The notes under the pieces: generated by a model
The model's input: only the letters and a program-made list of their open reading frames with translations
Database searches by the model: none
What the model was told of the DNA's origin: nothing
Translations under genes and position numbers: made by a program
From: Pseudomonadota bacterium
GTDB taxonomy: Bacteria; Pseudomonadota; Gammaproteobacteria; Ga0077536
Assembly (NCBI GenBank): GCA_016719885.1
Contig: JADJYF010000020.1
Coordinates: 1 to 64,000, forward strand
Direction of reading: 5' to 3'
Length of the DNA stretch: 64,000 bases
Shown here: in pieces, positions 1-8,319 of the stretch
Layout of the letters: the number at the start of each line of letters is the position of its first letter
Numbering within the stretch: the stretch's first letter is position 1

Positions 1-188
1 GTGCCATGCACGTCGGCCAGGAACAGGGTATCGAAGAAACCTTCCTCGAGAATGCGCGCGAGGTCCATCCAGTAGTGGATGTCGCGATAGCCGTCCAGCG
101 GACGATCCAGCGGATGTTTCCATTGGCCGATGGAGTGATGGCCGATGCAGCACTGGGTGAAGGCATTCATGTGGATGCGTTTGGCCAT
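1..188 (-). CDS. NtaA/SnaA/DszA-type FMN-dependent monooxygenase, N-terminal part
   Basis: The first 62 codons of a gene that runs off the left edge. The product starts MAKRIHMNAFTQCCIGHHS and continues with WKHPLDRP, IHYWMDLARILEEGF and DTLFLADVHG. This spacing is typical of the N-terminus of the two-component flavin monooxygenases of the nitrilotriacetate / dibenzothiophene-sulfone / pristinamycin type (luciferase-like TIM barrel), which use reduced FMN supplied by a separate reductase. The substrate cannot be told from this part. Start chosen at the ATG directly before the conserved basic/hydrophobic strand. It is followed upstream by a 95-base gap to the PilZ gene on the same strand. Confidence 0.75.
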   Translation of the reverse strand, partial: MAKRIHMNAFTQCCIGHHSIGQWKHPLDRPLDGYRDIHYWMDLARILEEGFFDTLFLADVHG

Positions 189-283
189 GACAGCATGTTC
201 CAGGGCGGGGGGCGTGCAAGGCTAACGCGTCGGCCACGGCTTGGCCACGCTCGCGATCGAGCCGCCCGACGGCGGCACGGATG

Positions 284-1303
284 TCAGCCGGCTTCGGCCA
301 GGAACTCGTCGGGGTTGGCCGCCGGACGCAGCACCGCCAGGTGCTGCAGCACCGCCGCCACGCGCGCGCGCAACTCGTCGCCGGGATGCTCGAAACGCAG
401 CCCCACGCGGTACATGTCGATACCGCATTCCGACACCAGGGTCTGGTGCACCACGCGCGCGCGCAGGCTGAGACTGTGATGGGTATCGGCGCCGCTCAGC
501 GTCACCAGCAGGGACTGATCGATTTCCAGCGGGTCGGGCACGGTCAACATCACGCCGCTCGGCGAGATGTCTTCCAGCACCGCACAGAATTCACCGCTGT
601 CGCCGTATTCGATTTCGAGACGCTGCACCAGGCGCGCCTCGCTGCGACGCGCGTCGGGACTCGGGTTGGCGACCAGGATGTCGAGCACTTTCTCGAGCCG
701 CTCCTCGTCGGCGGAAGTCATGCTGTCGAAACGCAGACCGTACTCGCTGGCGCCGTTGACGGTGGTGGTGCGCAACACCGTGGCGATGGTCGCGATGCGG
801 TCGTTCTTGCCGATCGGCAGATGCAGGCGCACGCGCTGGCCAGCATGCAGGACCATGTCCTGGCAGCGCACCGAGGCGCCGCCCCAGGAAATATTGCGCA
901 GCGTGGCCTTGCAGGTGTCCCCGCTGTCGACGAGCCCCAGCTCCACCGCCGCGCTGACGCTGATGCGCAGCTGCCGACGCTGCTCGCGGATGGCGGCCTG
1001 CGCTTCGTCTTCGGCCTGCGCGGCATCACGCGCGGCGCGTTGCGCCTGTTGCGCCTGCGCGGTCTGCTTCTGACGCACCAGCCGCAGCGCCTCGTCGAAA
1101 CTGGAACGCACCGCGTCGCGCAGCCGCGCGGCCCCGGCGCTGTCGGTGGCAGGCGGCGCCTCCAGCGGAATGACGCCAAACTTCATGCGGTGCTGAGCGA
1201 TACCCAGGGCCAGGATCTGCGCGCAAGCCGCCAGCTCTTCCTGGCTCAAGGCCGCGATGGCGCTATCGGACTCCTTGGCTGATATCGCCGCGCTGGCTTG
1301 CAT
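284..1303 (-). CDS. Tandem PilZ-domain protein (probable c-di-GMP effector)
   Basis: 339 aa, cytoplasmic, no signal peptide or membrane segment. Residues 1-70 are helical, 75-110 form an Ala/Gln-rich, probably coiled segment. They are followed by two PilZ domains: about 109-210 (REQRRQLRIS, then NISWGGASV) and about 222-330 (RLVQRLEIEY, then DISPSGVML). The paired Arg-rich entry and (D/N)xSxxG motifs are the known c-di-GMP contact elements, so both domains look capable of binding. The ATG at 1303 was preferred over longer in-frame readings because AGGAG lies six bases upstream. No GGDEF/EAL partner is nearby, so the output (motility, polysaccharide or other) is unknown. Confidence 0.82.
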   Translation of the reverse strand: MQASAAISAKESDSAIAALSQEELAACAQILALGIAQHRMKFGVIPLEAPPATDSAGAARLRDAVRSSFDEALRLVRQKQTAQAQQAQRAARDAAQAEDEAQAAIREQRRQLRISVSAAVELGLVDSGDTCKATLRNISWGGASVRCQDMVLHAGQRVRLHLPIGKNDRIATIATVLRTTTVNGASEYGLRFDSMTSADEERLEKVLDILVANPSPDARRSEARLVQRLEIEYGDSGEFCAVLEDISPSGVMLTVPDPLEIDQSLLVTLSGADTHHSLSLRARVVHQTLVSECGIDMYRVGLRFEHPGDELRARVAAVLQHLAVLRPAANPDEFLAEAG

Positions 1304-1392
1304 GGACCGCTCCTGTGGGCACATCGGCGCGACTTGCGCCCTGTCCGACGCTGTAGCGGCCGGCGCGGAGCGGCCTTGACCGGCGCGCGGGC

Positions 1393-1818
1393 CTAGAGCT
1401 CGACGCTTTGGGCAAGACGCGAGGCGATCAATACACCCAGCAATCCGCCGCCCAGCGCCGCCGCGAATTCGCCATAGGCGCGCGTCTCGAGCGCCATGCT
1501 GGCCGCCACCACCGCGCCCAGCGCGAACACGATGGCCGCCGCGCGCGTACGCCGCGCGGGGGCAATGAACGCCGATACCACCACGATGACCAGGCCGGTC
1601 AATGCGGCACAGCCGACGATGATGGCGCGCTCCAGGGCAGGGAACCACGAGGCGGAGCAATAACTCGCCAGCAGCGCATCGGGCGGGCAGAAACGCAGCG
1701 CCTGGGAATGGATGGCGAGGCCGAGTGCCAACATGACGTACCACACCAGGATGGCGCTTGGCGCGACCGCCAGCCATCGGACCAGTGCGCGGCGCTTTTG
1801 TCGCAGGGTCAATTCCAT
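1393..1818 (-). CDS. Small four-helix inner-membrane protein, function unknown
   Basis: 141 aa. After a basic N-terminus (LRQKRRALVRW) there are four hydrophobic stretches, about residues 15-37, 64-86, 90-110 and 118-135. The second follows a short periplasmic or cytoplasmic loop holding two Cys (CPPDALLASYCSASW). I do not recognise a family. It lies upstream of, and on the same strand as, the tandem PilZ gene with an 89-base gap, so co-transcription is possible but not shown. Confidence 0.6.
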   Translation of the reverse strand: MELTLRQKRRALVRWLAVAPSAILVWYVMLALGLAIHSQALRFCPPDALLASYCSASWFPALERAIIVGCAALTGLVIVVVSAFIAPARRTRAAAIVFALGAVVAASMALETRAYGEFAAALGGGLLGVLIASRLAQSVEL

Positions 1819-1936
1819 CGTTCAGCCTCGTTCGTCACCCGGCGACAGGCCGGCGGGGCGCTACCATACACCAGGCGACGGCTTTCATGCCGGTCGCATG
1901 CGGGCGCGCTTCGCGACGTTGACGGCGCGCCTGCCG

Positions 1937-2919
1937 TCAGGGCGTGAGCACCACTTTACCGGTGTTGCGTCGCGCTTCCAGGTAGGCGTGGGCGGCACCG
2001 GCCTGCTCCAGCGGGAAGCTGCGATCGACATGCGGCCGTACCCAGCCGGCATCGACGCCGGCCAGCAGGACGGTCATCCAGCGCGCAATCTTGTCGACCT
2101 CGTGCCACAGGTGGCCGAGGTTCACGCCGAACACCGCGCGATTGGCGTTCATGAGTGGTATCGGGTTGAACCACGGCAGGCTCGCTGCCATCGCCAGCAG
2201 GCGCGCGACGCCCGGCAACTTCGATTCGGTGAGTGTCGATGCGCCGAACATCGCGAGGCGGCCGGTATGACGCAGGGCCGCGTAGCTCTTCTTCCAATGG
2301 CCGCCGCCCAGCGGATCGAGAACGAGCTCGACGCCACGGCCGTCGGTCACACGCGTCACTTCACGCCGCCAGTCTTCGCGGTTGTAGTCGATGGCGACAT
2401 CGAGCCCACGCTCGCGCAGAAAGGCGTGCTTGCCGCCGCTGGCGGTACCGATGAGATGCGCGCCGATATGCCGCCCGATATCGATGGCCGCGAGCCCGAC
2501 GCCGCCGCCGGCATTGTGTATCAACACCGTCTCGTCGGCGCTCAAGGCGCCCATCACCACCATCAGCTGCCAGGCCGTCAGGTAATTGACCGGCACCGCC
2601 GCCGCACCTGCGCGGCCGGCACCACCAGCGTATCGGCGTAACCATTGAAACGCGTCAGCGCCAGTACCTCGCGACCCAGCCACGCGGCGTCCGCCTGGGG
2701 CCCGACCGCATCGACCACACCCGCCACCTCGTAGCCGACCACGCACGGCAGTGTCGGCGCATCGGGATACAAACCCTGGCGTGCGAGGATGTCGGCAAAG
2801 TTGACGCCGCTGGCGCGCACGCGAATGCGAAGCTGGGTGTCGGTCGGCGTGGGGTCGGGCGCTTCGCGGACCTTGAGTACATCCGGGCCGCCGACTGCGG
2901 TGATGAAGACCTGGCGCGG
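1937..2919 (-). pseudogene. Broken zinc-independent medium-chain reductase (quinone oxidoreductase family)
   Basis: The protein reads as an MDR-superfamily NADPH-dependent quinone/enone reductase but in two frames. Upper part (2919 down to about 2610): VFITAVGGPDVLKV, VRASGVNFADIL, VVGYEVAGVV, ending PAAQV. Lower part (about 2600 down to 1937): AAVPVNYLTAW, then the Rossmann motif HNAGGGVGLAA and C-terminal NTGKVVLTP. Between PAAQV and AAVPVN about 10-12 residues usual for the family are missing and the frame changes, which indicates a small out-of-frame deletion. The 5' end is also damaged. No start codon precedes RQVFITA, and an in-frame TAA lies at 2929-2931 beside a G-rich run and a repeat. 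Either a real pseudogene or an assembly fault at the repeat. It lies downstream of the nitronate monooxygenase and was probably the third gene of that operon. Confidence 0.75.
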
Positions 2920-2949
2920 GCCCCGCGATTATGCCGCGGGGGGGGGGCG

Positions 2950-2985
2950 AACTGAAGTCTGACCCACAACTGAAGTCTGACCCAC
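2950..2985. repeat. Two tandem half-copies of the GTGGGTCAGACT-class REP palindrome
   Basis: The 18-mer aactgaagtctgacccac occurs twice head-to-tail (2950-2967 and 2968-2985). Each is the right half of the palindrome found complete at 12.8, 55.8 and 63.3 kb. It lies 10 bases after the stop codon of the nitronate monooxygenase gene and next to the eroded 5' end of the reductase. Confidence 0.85.
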
Positions 2986-2995
2986 AAGCGCTCGG

Positions 2996-4132
2996 CTATC
3001 CGAGAAACCCACCCAGGCGTTCGTAGGCGGCCAGAAAATCCTCCTGGAACTCCTGCATCACCGCGCGCACCGATTTGGCTTCGTTCATGAGGCCGACGCC
3101 CTGTCCCACCCAGTAGGTGGCGAGTTCCTGCGCGCCGGCATGACCGCCTTGCGCGAGCTTGTCGACGCGCGCCAGCGGCGGTTCGCTGATCAGGGACTGC
3201 AAGGGCATGGGCAGCGGCGACGGCGCGCCGGGCGCTTCCCAGGCCTGCGTCCACGACGAGCGCAATTGGCGCGACGGTTTGCCGGTGCGGCTCCTGGAGC
3301 GCACGGTGTCGCGCGAGGTCGCCTTCAGCATCTTGTCCTTGACCACCGGGTTGGTCTCGGCTTCGTGGGTCGTCAACCACACCGACGCCGTCCACGCACC
3401 GGCCGCGCCCATCGCCATGCACGCCGCCATCTGGCGACCGGTGACGATGCCACCGGCCGCGAGTATCGGCACCGGCCGCAAACCGGCGATCGCCTCCGCC
3501 ACTTCCGGCACCAGCACCAAGGTCGAGACATCGCCGCAATGACCACCGGCCTCGCCGCCGGCCACCACCAGGATGTCGACCCCCGCTTCGACCTGCTTGA
3601 CCGCGTGCTCGCGCGCGCCGACCAGCGCCGCCACCGGCACGCCGTGGCGTTTGCCGAGCTCCAGCATCAGGGGCGGCGGTACGCCGAGCGCGTTGGCGAT
3701 GAGCTTGATGGGATGCTTGAACGCGACGTCGAGCAGATCGGCGGCGCCGGCCGGACGCAGGTTGCGTCCGATCTGCACCATGCGATCGCGCGCTTCGTCG
3801 AACGCGCCCGCCTCGATGCCGTGCCTGGCCAGCACTTCGTCGGCGAACGCGGTATGGCTCGCCGGCAGACCCGCGACCATCTGCCGCGCGTTCACCTCGT
3901 CGTGCTTGCCGAGCATCTTCTCCGGGATCAACAGATCGACGCCGTAGGGCTTGCCATCGACGTGGGCGTCTATCCACGCCAGTTCCTCTTCGAGCCGCTC
4001 GGGCGGCAAGGCGCCGGCGCCGAACACGCCCATGCCACCGGCGCGCGACACCGCCGCCACCACGTCACGGCAGTGACTGAACGCGAGCAGGGGAAACTCG
4101 ATACCGAGCAGCGCGCAGATGGGTGAGTTCAT
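2996..4132 (-). CDS. Nitronate monooxygenase / 2-nitropropane-dioxygenase family flavoprotein
   Basis: 378 aa TIM-barrel FMN protein. Visible family elements are the N-terminal substrate/FMN strand (MNSPICALLGIEFPLL), AVSRAGGMGVFG, the loop AGGEAGGHCGDVST that normally carries the active-site His, and the phosphate-binding segment PILAAGGIVTGRQMAA. Length is at the long end of the family. Members oxidise alkyl nitronates or act as enoyl reductases; the substrate cannot be assigned. Only three bases separate it from the upstream crotonase gene, so the two are co-transcribed. The neighbour hints at acyl-CoA or unsaturated-acid metabolism rather than nitroalkane detoxification. Confidence 0.82.
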   Translation of the reverse strand: MNSPICALLGIEFPLLAFSHCRDVVAAVSRAGGMGVFGAGALPPERLEEELAWIDAHVDGKPYGVDLLIPEKMLGKHDEVNARQMVAGLPASHTAFADEVLARHGIEAGAFDEARDRMVQIGRNLRPAGAADLLDVAFKHPIKLIANALGVPPPLMLELGKRHGVPVAALVGAREHAVKQVEAGVDILVVAGGEAGGHCGDVSTLVLVPEVAEAIAGLRPVPILAAGGIVTGRQMAACMAMGAAGAWTASVWLTTHEAETNPVVKDKMLKATSRDTVRSRSRTGKPSRQLRSSWTQAWEAPGAPSPLPMPLQSLISEPPLARVDKLAQGGHAGAQELATYWVGQGVGLMNEAKSVRAVMQEFQEDFLAAYERLGGFLG

Positions 4133-4135
4133 GGC

Positions 4136-4933
4136 TTACTTGCCCTTGTACACGGCCGGGCGCTTTTCCATGAACGAGGCCGGCCCTTCCTTGGCGTCCT
4201 CGGTCTTGAACACCGGCGCCGAGATGCAGGTTTCAATCTTGAGCGCCTGCGCCTCCGGCACGCCCAGGCAGGCGCGCGCCGAGCGGCGGATGGCCTGTAC
4301 GGCGATGGGGCCGTTGGCGGCTATCTTGTTGGCGATCTCCATGGCCTTGGCCAGCGGGTCGTCGACCACGTAATTGAGGAAGCCGCAGTTCAAGGCTTCT
4401 TCCGCGCTGATCAAATCGCCGGTCAGCAACAGCTCCATGGCGCGCGCATAGGGCAGTTGGCGCGGCAGGCGCACGGTCGAACCGCCGGCCGGGAAAATCG
4501 CCCATTTGACTTCCTGCACGCCGAAACGCGCGGCTGGCACCGCGACGCGAATGTCGGTGCCCTGCACGATCTCCATGCCACCGGCGATGGCATGACCCTG
4601 GATGGCCGCGATCACCGGCTTGACCACGTCGAAGTCGCGCAGCAGCGCTGCTTCGAAGATGTTCGGATCGGCGAGCACGCGCTCGTCCCACTCGTTCTCG
4701 GCCCGATGGTTGCCGGCGATCAGCGGCACCAGCTGGCCGAGGTCGGCGCCGGCGCAGAATACCGGGCCCTTGCCGGCCAGCACCGCCACCCGCACGTTGT
4801 TGTCGTCGCGCACCGCGCGCCACGCGTCGGCGAGGCGCGCCGCGACCTCGGGATTGATGGCGTTACGCGCCTCGGGACGATTGAGCGTGACGGTGGCAAT
4901 GTGCCCTTGAACGGAATACTCGACGACGGACAT
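4136..4933 (-). CDS. Enoyl-CoA hydratase (crotonase family) with both catalytic glutamates
   Basis: 265 aa crotonase-fold enzyme. The first oxyanion-hole strand is FCAGADLGQL. The second (AIAGGMEIVQG) and the following FGVQEVKWAIF carry Glu at the two positions equivalent to E144 and E164 of rat hydratase, so genuine 2-enoyl-CoA hydration is plausible. This differs from the other two crotonases in the window, which lack them. The C-terminal trimerisation helix (SFMEKRPAVYKGK) is intact. First gene of a minus-strand operon with the nitronate monooxygenase. Confidence 0.87.
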   Translation of the reverse strand: MSVVEYSVQGHIATVTLNRPEARNAINPEVAARLADAWRAVRDDNNVRVAVLAGKGPVFCAGADLGQLVPLIAGNHRAENEWDERVLADPNIFEAALLRDFDVVKPVIAAIQGHAIAGGMEIVQGTDIRVAVPAARFGVQEVKWAIFPAGGSTVRLPRQLPYARAMELLLTGDLISAEEALNCGFLNYVVDDPLAKAMEIANKIAANGPIAVQAIRRSARACLGVPEAQALKIETCISAPVFKTEDAKEGPASFMEKRPAVYKGK

Positions 4934-5103
4934 GGAAGGCTCCCCGGATGATGGACGTGAGGGCCTAGTCTAACCGCGCCTCGCGAGCTTGCGCAGGGTT
5001 TTCCAGCGGGCAGCGCGGTCGATGCGGACGCCGCCGGGCTGTAATCGTCAACGGGCGATTGCTGTGGTACAAGCTCAAGAAACTGGATATCAAGTAACAC
5101 CGC

Positions 5104-6060
5104 ATGAGTCATCCGCCCCTTCCCGACTTCAACGCCGCGCACCTCGGCGTGACGCGCGCCACGCCGCCGTGGTTCGACTGGGCGCTGGCCCAGCCCTTCA
5201 CTTCGCATTACGTGACGGTCGCCGATTGCCCGATCCATTACATGGTGTGGCCGGGCGACAACGCGCGCGCCAACCAGCGTGGCCTGTTGCTGGTGCACGG
5301 CGGCGGCGCGCACGCCAACTGGTGGCGCTTCATCGCGCCGTTCTTCACCCGCGATTTCCGCGTCGCGGCGCTCGACCTGTCCGGCATGGGCGACAGCGGC
5401 AAGCGCCCCGAGTACAACGCCAGCCTGCGCGCCGACGAGATGCGCGCGGTGCTCGGCGCCGCCGAACTCGGTGAGAAACCGTTCGTGGTCGGACATTCCT
5501 TCGGCGGCTACATGACCATGCGCTTCGGCGCCGCCTATGGCCACGAGGTGGGCGGCGCGGTGATCGTCGACACGCCCATCCGTCGTCCCGAAGGCGACGC
5601 GCCGCCCGCCATCGCCTCGCGCGCGCGCAGCCTGGAACGGCACTACCCGAGTTTCGAGCTTGGCCTCGAACGTTTTCGCCTGCTGCCGCAGCAACCCTGC
5701 GCCAACGACTACCTGGTGGAATTCATCGCGCGCCATTCACTGCGCGAAGACACCGCCGGCTGGACCTGGAAGTTCGACGTCAACACCATGACCGCGCGGC
5801 GCTGGGGCGAACCCTTCCACGAGCACCTGCAGGCGCTGGGCTGTCGCGCCGCGCTGATGTTCGGCCAGCACAGCGCGCTGGTCAGTCGCGACACCGCCGA
5901 TTACATGTCGGAATTGATGGGCCCGCTGGCGCCCATCATCGAGATCCCCGAGGCCCAGCATCACCTGCTGCTCGATCAGCCGCTGGCGTTCGTGGCCGCG
6001 CTGCGCACGCTGCTGGCGAGCTGGCTGCGCGACGAAATCGTGGCCGCCGGCCAGCCCTGA
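5104..6060 (+). CDS. Alpha/beta hydrolase
   Basis: 318 aa cytoplasmic hydrolase. The oxyanion region is LLVHGGGAH (65-68 HGGG), and the strand before it gives the fold entry. ALDLSGMGDSGK is the second beta-turn, GHSFGG (130-135) places the nucleophile at Ser132, and the C-terminal PEAQHHLLLDQP supplies the His. A helical lid lies between about residues 150 and 230. The substrate is unknown; esters, lactones or C-C bonds are all possible for this fold. The stop codon abuts the ATG of the next gene, so the two are coupled. It is divergent from the crotonase operon across 170 bases. Confidence 0.83.
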   Translation: MSHPPLPDFNAAHLGVTRATPPWFDWALAQPFTSHYVTVADCPIHYMVWPGDNARANQRGLLLVHGGGAHANWWRFIAPFFTRDFRVAALDLSGMGDSGKRPEYNASLRADEMRAVLGAAELGEKPFVVGHSFGGYMTMRFGAAYGHEVGGAVIVDTPIRRPEGDAPPAIASRARSLERHYPSFELGLERFRLLPQQPCANDYLVEFIARHSLREDTAGWTWKFDVNTMTARRWGEPFHEHLQALGCRAALMFGQHSALVSRDTADYMSELMGPLAPIIEIPEAQHHLLLDQPLAFVAALRTLLASWLRDEIVAAGQP

Positions 6061-6510
6061 ATGGACGTCCACCCGCATCGCGGCGTCGATGAGCTGCTGC
6101 TCGGCAGCACGCAGGACGAGATCGCCGCGGCGCTGGGCGCGCCGGACCGCGAAGCGGAAGACGCGCACGAGGACGGCGAACTGTCGTCGGTATGGACCTA
6201 CCGCATGCTGCGCCTGGAACTGTCCTTCGACTCGGACAACGATTTCCGGCTGTCCCATATCACCTCCTACCATCCCTACACGCTGGTGCGCGGTTTCAAT
6301 CCCATGGGCCTGTCCGGCAAGCTGCTGCTGATGAAATACCCGCACCTCGATCTCGACGTCGAGGTAAGCCGCGACGAGAAGTACTACACCGACCGCGTGC
6401 TCGATCTCACCTTCGGCATCGCGCGCGCCAAGGTGGTGAGCGTGACGGTGTTTCCCGAGTACGATGAAAGCGGCGAAGTGGTGAAATGGCCGATGACGAC
6501 GAATCTGTAG
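6061..6510 (+). CDS. Conserved hypothetical protein, 149 aa
   Basis: 149 aa, soluble. It starts with a segment resembling the NTPase/SmpA-like 'G.s..ev.a.lG.P' pattern (LLLGSTQDEIAAALGAP). A beta-rich section follows: LRLELSFDSDNDFRLSHI and LTFGIARAKVVSVTVFPEY. I do not recognise a named family. Its ATG directly follows the hydrolase stop codon with no gap, implying translational coupling and a linked role. The TAG stop (6508-6510) is part of a REP palindrome, and the last residue is Leu. Confidence 0.68.
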   Translation: MDVHPHRGVDELLLGSTQDEIAAALGAPDREAEDAHEDGELSSVWTYRMLRLELSFDSDNDFRLSHITSYHPYTLVRGFNPMGLSGKLLLMKYPHLDLDVEVSRDEKYYTDRVLDLTFGIARAKVVSVTVFPEYDESGEVVKWPMTTNL

Positions 6511-6589
6511 GTGCGAATTCATTCGCACATCGAAACGCGCGGCGAAGCGTCTGCGCCGGTCACCAGTGTGCGAATGAATTCGCACCTAC
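6507..6589. repeat. Head-to-head pair of GTAGGTGCGAAT-class REP palindromes
   Basis: Left copy 6507-6528: GTAGGTGCGAAT, TC, ATTCGCAC. Right copy 6568-6589 is its inverted partner, ending CGCACCTAC. About 40 bases separate them. Each unit is a palindrome around a TC/GA centre, and the pair together forms a larger inverted repeat, the arrangement of BIME-type elements. The left unit overlaps the stop codon of the preceding gene; the right unit ends 36 bases before the GFA gene. Confidence 0.9.
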
Positions 6590-6625
6590 AATGGAAAGTC
6601 GGCACACCAACCGAGGAGTAAGGCC

Positions 6626-7033
6626 ATGCAAGTCGACGGCAGCTGCCACTGCGGCAGCATCGAGTACCGCGCCGAGATCGATCCCGAGCGCGTCATCGTC
6701 TGCCACTGCACCGATTGCCAGATCCTGTCCGGATCGGCGTTTCGCGTGGTGGCCTTCACCCGCGAGGACGCTTTCACACTGACGCGCGGCACGCCCAAGA
6801 CCTACGTCAAGATTGCCGAGAGCGGGCGACAGCGCGAGCAGGGTTTCTGCGGGCATTGCGGCTCGGCCCTGTACGCCACCGCGCCGGGCGCGGGCCCCAA
6901 GGTCTATGGCCTGCGCGTCGGCACCCTGCGCCAGCGCGATCAGCTCAAGCCGGGCCGCCAGGTGTGGTGTCGCTCGGCGCAGGGTTGGCTGGGCGAGCTG
7001 TCGCAACTACCGGGCGTGGACGGCCAGCCTTGA
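6626..7033 (+). CDS. GFA-domain (CENP-V fold) zinc protein
   Basis: 135 aa. Zinc-site cysteines are at 7 and 9 (SCHCGS), 26, 28 and 31 (CHCTDC) and 75 and 78 (CGHCGS), the signature of the glutathione-dependent formaldehyde-activating / centromere-protein-V fold. Such proteins are widespread; most are not proven S-hydroxymethylglutathione synthases, so no reaction is assigned. A strong ribosome site (GAGGAG, about nine bases before ATG) supports the start. It is separated from the upstream operon by the REP pair. Confidence 0.85.
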   Translation: MQVDGSCHCGSIEYRAEIDPERVIVCHCTDCQILSGSAFRVVAFTREDAFTLTRGTPKTYVKIAESGRQREQGFCGHCGSALYATAPGAGPKVYGLRVGTLRQRDQLKPGRQVWCRSAQGWLGELSQLPGVDGQP

Positions 7034-7057
7034 GGCGCGGCCGCGCGCCGGCCGCGC

Positions 7058-7312
7058 TCACCACGGCTTGATGTCGCGGCTTTCCAGCTCACTGTCGGCA
7101 CGTTCCACCGCGCGTACCAGCTGCGCATGCTCGAGCGCGCCTTCGCCCGAATGCAGGTAGAGCTTGGCATGCGCCAGCACGTCTTCGAGCAGCTTCACGC
7201 GCGCGTGCAGGTAGAGCGTGGTGCGGGCCAGGTGATGCTCGTCGTGCCCCTGCTCGCGCAGGCGCTGCGCCTCGTCGAGCGCACTTTCAATCTCGAGACC
7301 GCTAGGTTTCAT
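7058..7312 (-). CDS. Small helical hypothetical protein, 84 aa
   Basis: 84 aa, highly charged and helical (SALDEAQRLREQGHDEHH, ARTTLYLHARVKLLEDVL), no Cys, no signal. GGAGG five bases before the ATG at 7312 fixes the start. Similar short proteins accompany rsgA/orn loci in some gammaproteobacteria, but that is from memory and I cannot assign a function. It is divergent from rsgA, and the two proposed start codons overlap on opposite strands. Confidence 0.6.
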   Translation of the reverse strand: MKPSGLEIESALDEAQRLREQGHDEHHLARTTLYLHARVKLLEDVLAHAKLYLHSGEGALEHAQLVRAVERADSELESRDIKPW

Positions 7313-8309
7313 GGGCGCCTCCGCGCGACTTCCCGCCAACGTTACAATACGCCCCAACGCGCCAGGCGCCATCCGTAGATCTGTAGAGGAACCCGACATC
7401 GCCAGGCCGACGACCCATGCGCAAACCCGCGACGGCACCGTGGTGGCGGTGTTCGGACGACGCTTCGAAGTGGAAACCGCCGGCGGCGAGCGCCTCGATT
7501 GCGTGACGCGTGGCAAGAAGCAGATAGCGGTGTGCGGCGACGAGGTGAGCGTGAGCCTCACCGGCGCCGGCAGCGCGGTCATCGAGCAGCTCGTGCCGCG
7601 TCGCAATTACCTCGAGCGCTCCGACGCCTTCAAGCGCAAGGGCATCGCCGCCAACGTCGACCAGGTGCTGGTGCTGGCGGCCGTCGAACCGCGCGCCTCG
7701 GAAGAATTCCTGACGCGCATCCTGTTGATAGCCGACGCCGCCGGGGTCACCACCCTGCTGGCGCTCAACAAGACCGATCTGCCGGGCGTCGACGCGGCGC
7801 GCGCGCGACTCACGCTGCTGATCGGCGCCGGCCACGAACTCATCGAATTCTCCGCACGTCCGCGGGACGGCATGGCGGCCAGCGCGCCGGCGGTGCTGCG
7901 CGCACGACTGGCGGGACGCCGCACGCTGCTGTGTGGTCAATCGGGCATGGGCAAGTCGAGCCTGGTCAATGCGCTGGTGCCCGACGCCGCCGCGGTGACC
8001 GGGGAACTGTCCAGCGCGCTGGGCAGCGGTCGCCACACCACGACGTTTTCACGGCTGTACCGCATCGACGCCCACACCACCCTCATTGACTGCCCGGGCA
8101 TGCAGGAAGTCGGCATCCATCATCTGTCCCAGGCCGATCTCGCGCGCGGCTTTCGCGAGTTCGCGCCGTATCTCGGCCGCTGCCGCTTTTCCGATTGCCG
8201 CCACCTGCACGAGCCCGACTGTGCGCTGCGTGAACAGGTGGCCAAGGGCGGCATCGCCGCCGAGCGCCTCGCCTTGTTCCAGAAGCTGAACGCCGAGACC
8301 GGCGCCTGA
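7311..8309 (+). CDS. rsgA: Ribosome small-subunit-dependent GTPase RsgA
   Basis: 332 aa circularly permuted GTPase that checks late 30S maturation. Order seen: OB fold (from about residue 40, DGTVVAVFGRRFEVE); then G4 (LALNKTDL) before G1/P-loop (CGQSGMGKSSLVNAL); G2-like SGRHTTT; G3 (DCPGMQEVG); and the C-terminal zinc knuckle CRFSDCRHLHEPDCALR. All catalytic elements are present. The start is uncertain: ATG 7311 is the only canonical start codon before the OB fold, but the first 30 residues look unlike the family. A good AGAGGA site lies before an ATC at about 7399. The NRAMP-like gene follows after 10 bases. Confidence 0.93.
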   Translation: MGASARLPANVTIRPNAPGAIRRSVEEPDIARPTTHAQTRDGTVVAVFGRRFEVETAGGERLDCVTRGKKQIAVCGDEVSVSLTGAGSAVIEQLVPRRNYLERSDAFKRKGIAANVDQVLVLAAVEPRASEEFLTRILLIADAAGVTTLLALNKTDLPGVDAARARLTLLIGAGHELIEFSARPRDGMAASAPAVLRARLAGRRTLLCGQSGMGKSSLVNALVPDAAAVTGELSSALGSGRHTTTFSRLYRIDAHTTLIDCPGMQEVGIHHLSQADLARGFREFAPYLGRCRFSDCRHLHEPDCALREQVAKGGIAAERLALFQKLNAETGA

Positions 8310-8319
8310 GTCCGCGGCC

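Noticed and set aside
284..1777. A 497-codon reading that extends the PilZ gene upstream
   Set aside because: The extra part overlaps the membrane-protein gene antiparallel to family expectation and is Arg/Ala-rich frame shadow; a good ribosome site places the start at 1303.
7380..7400. ATC as start codon of rsgA (AGAGGA seven bases before)
   Set aside because: Non-canonical; cannot be supported without protein data. ATG 7311 kept as a provisional start.
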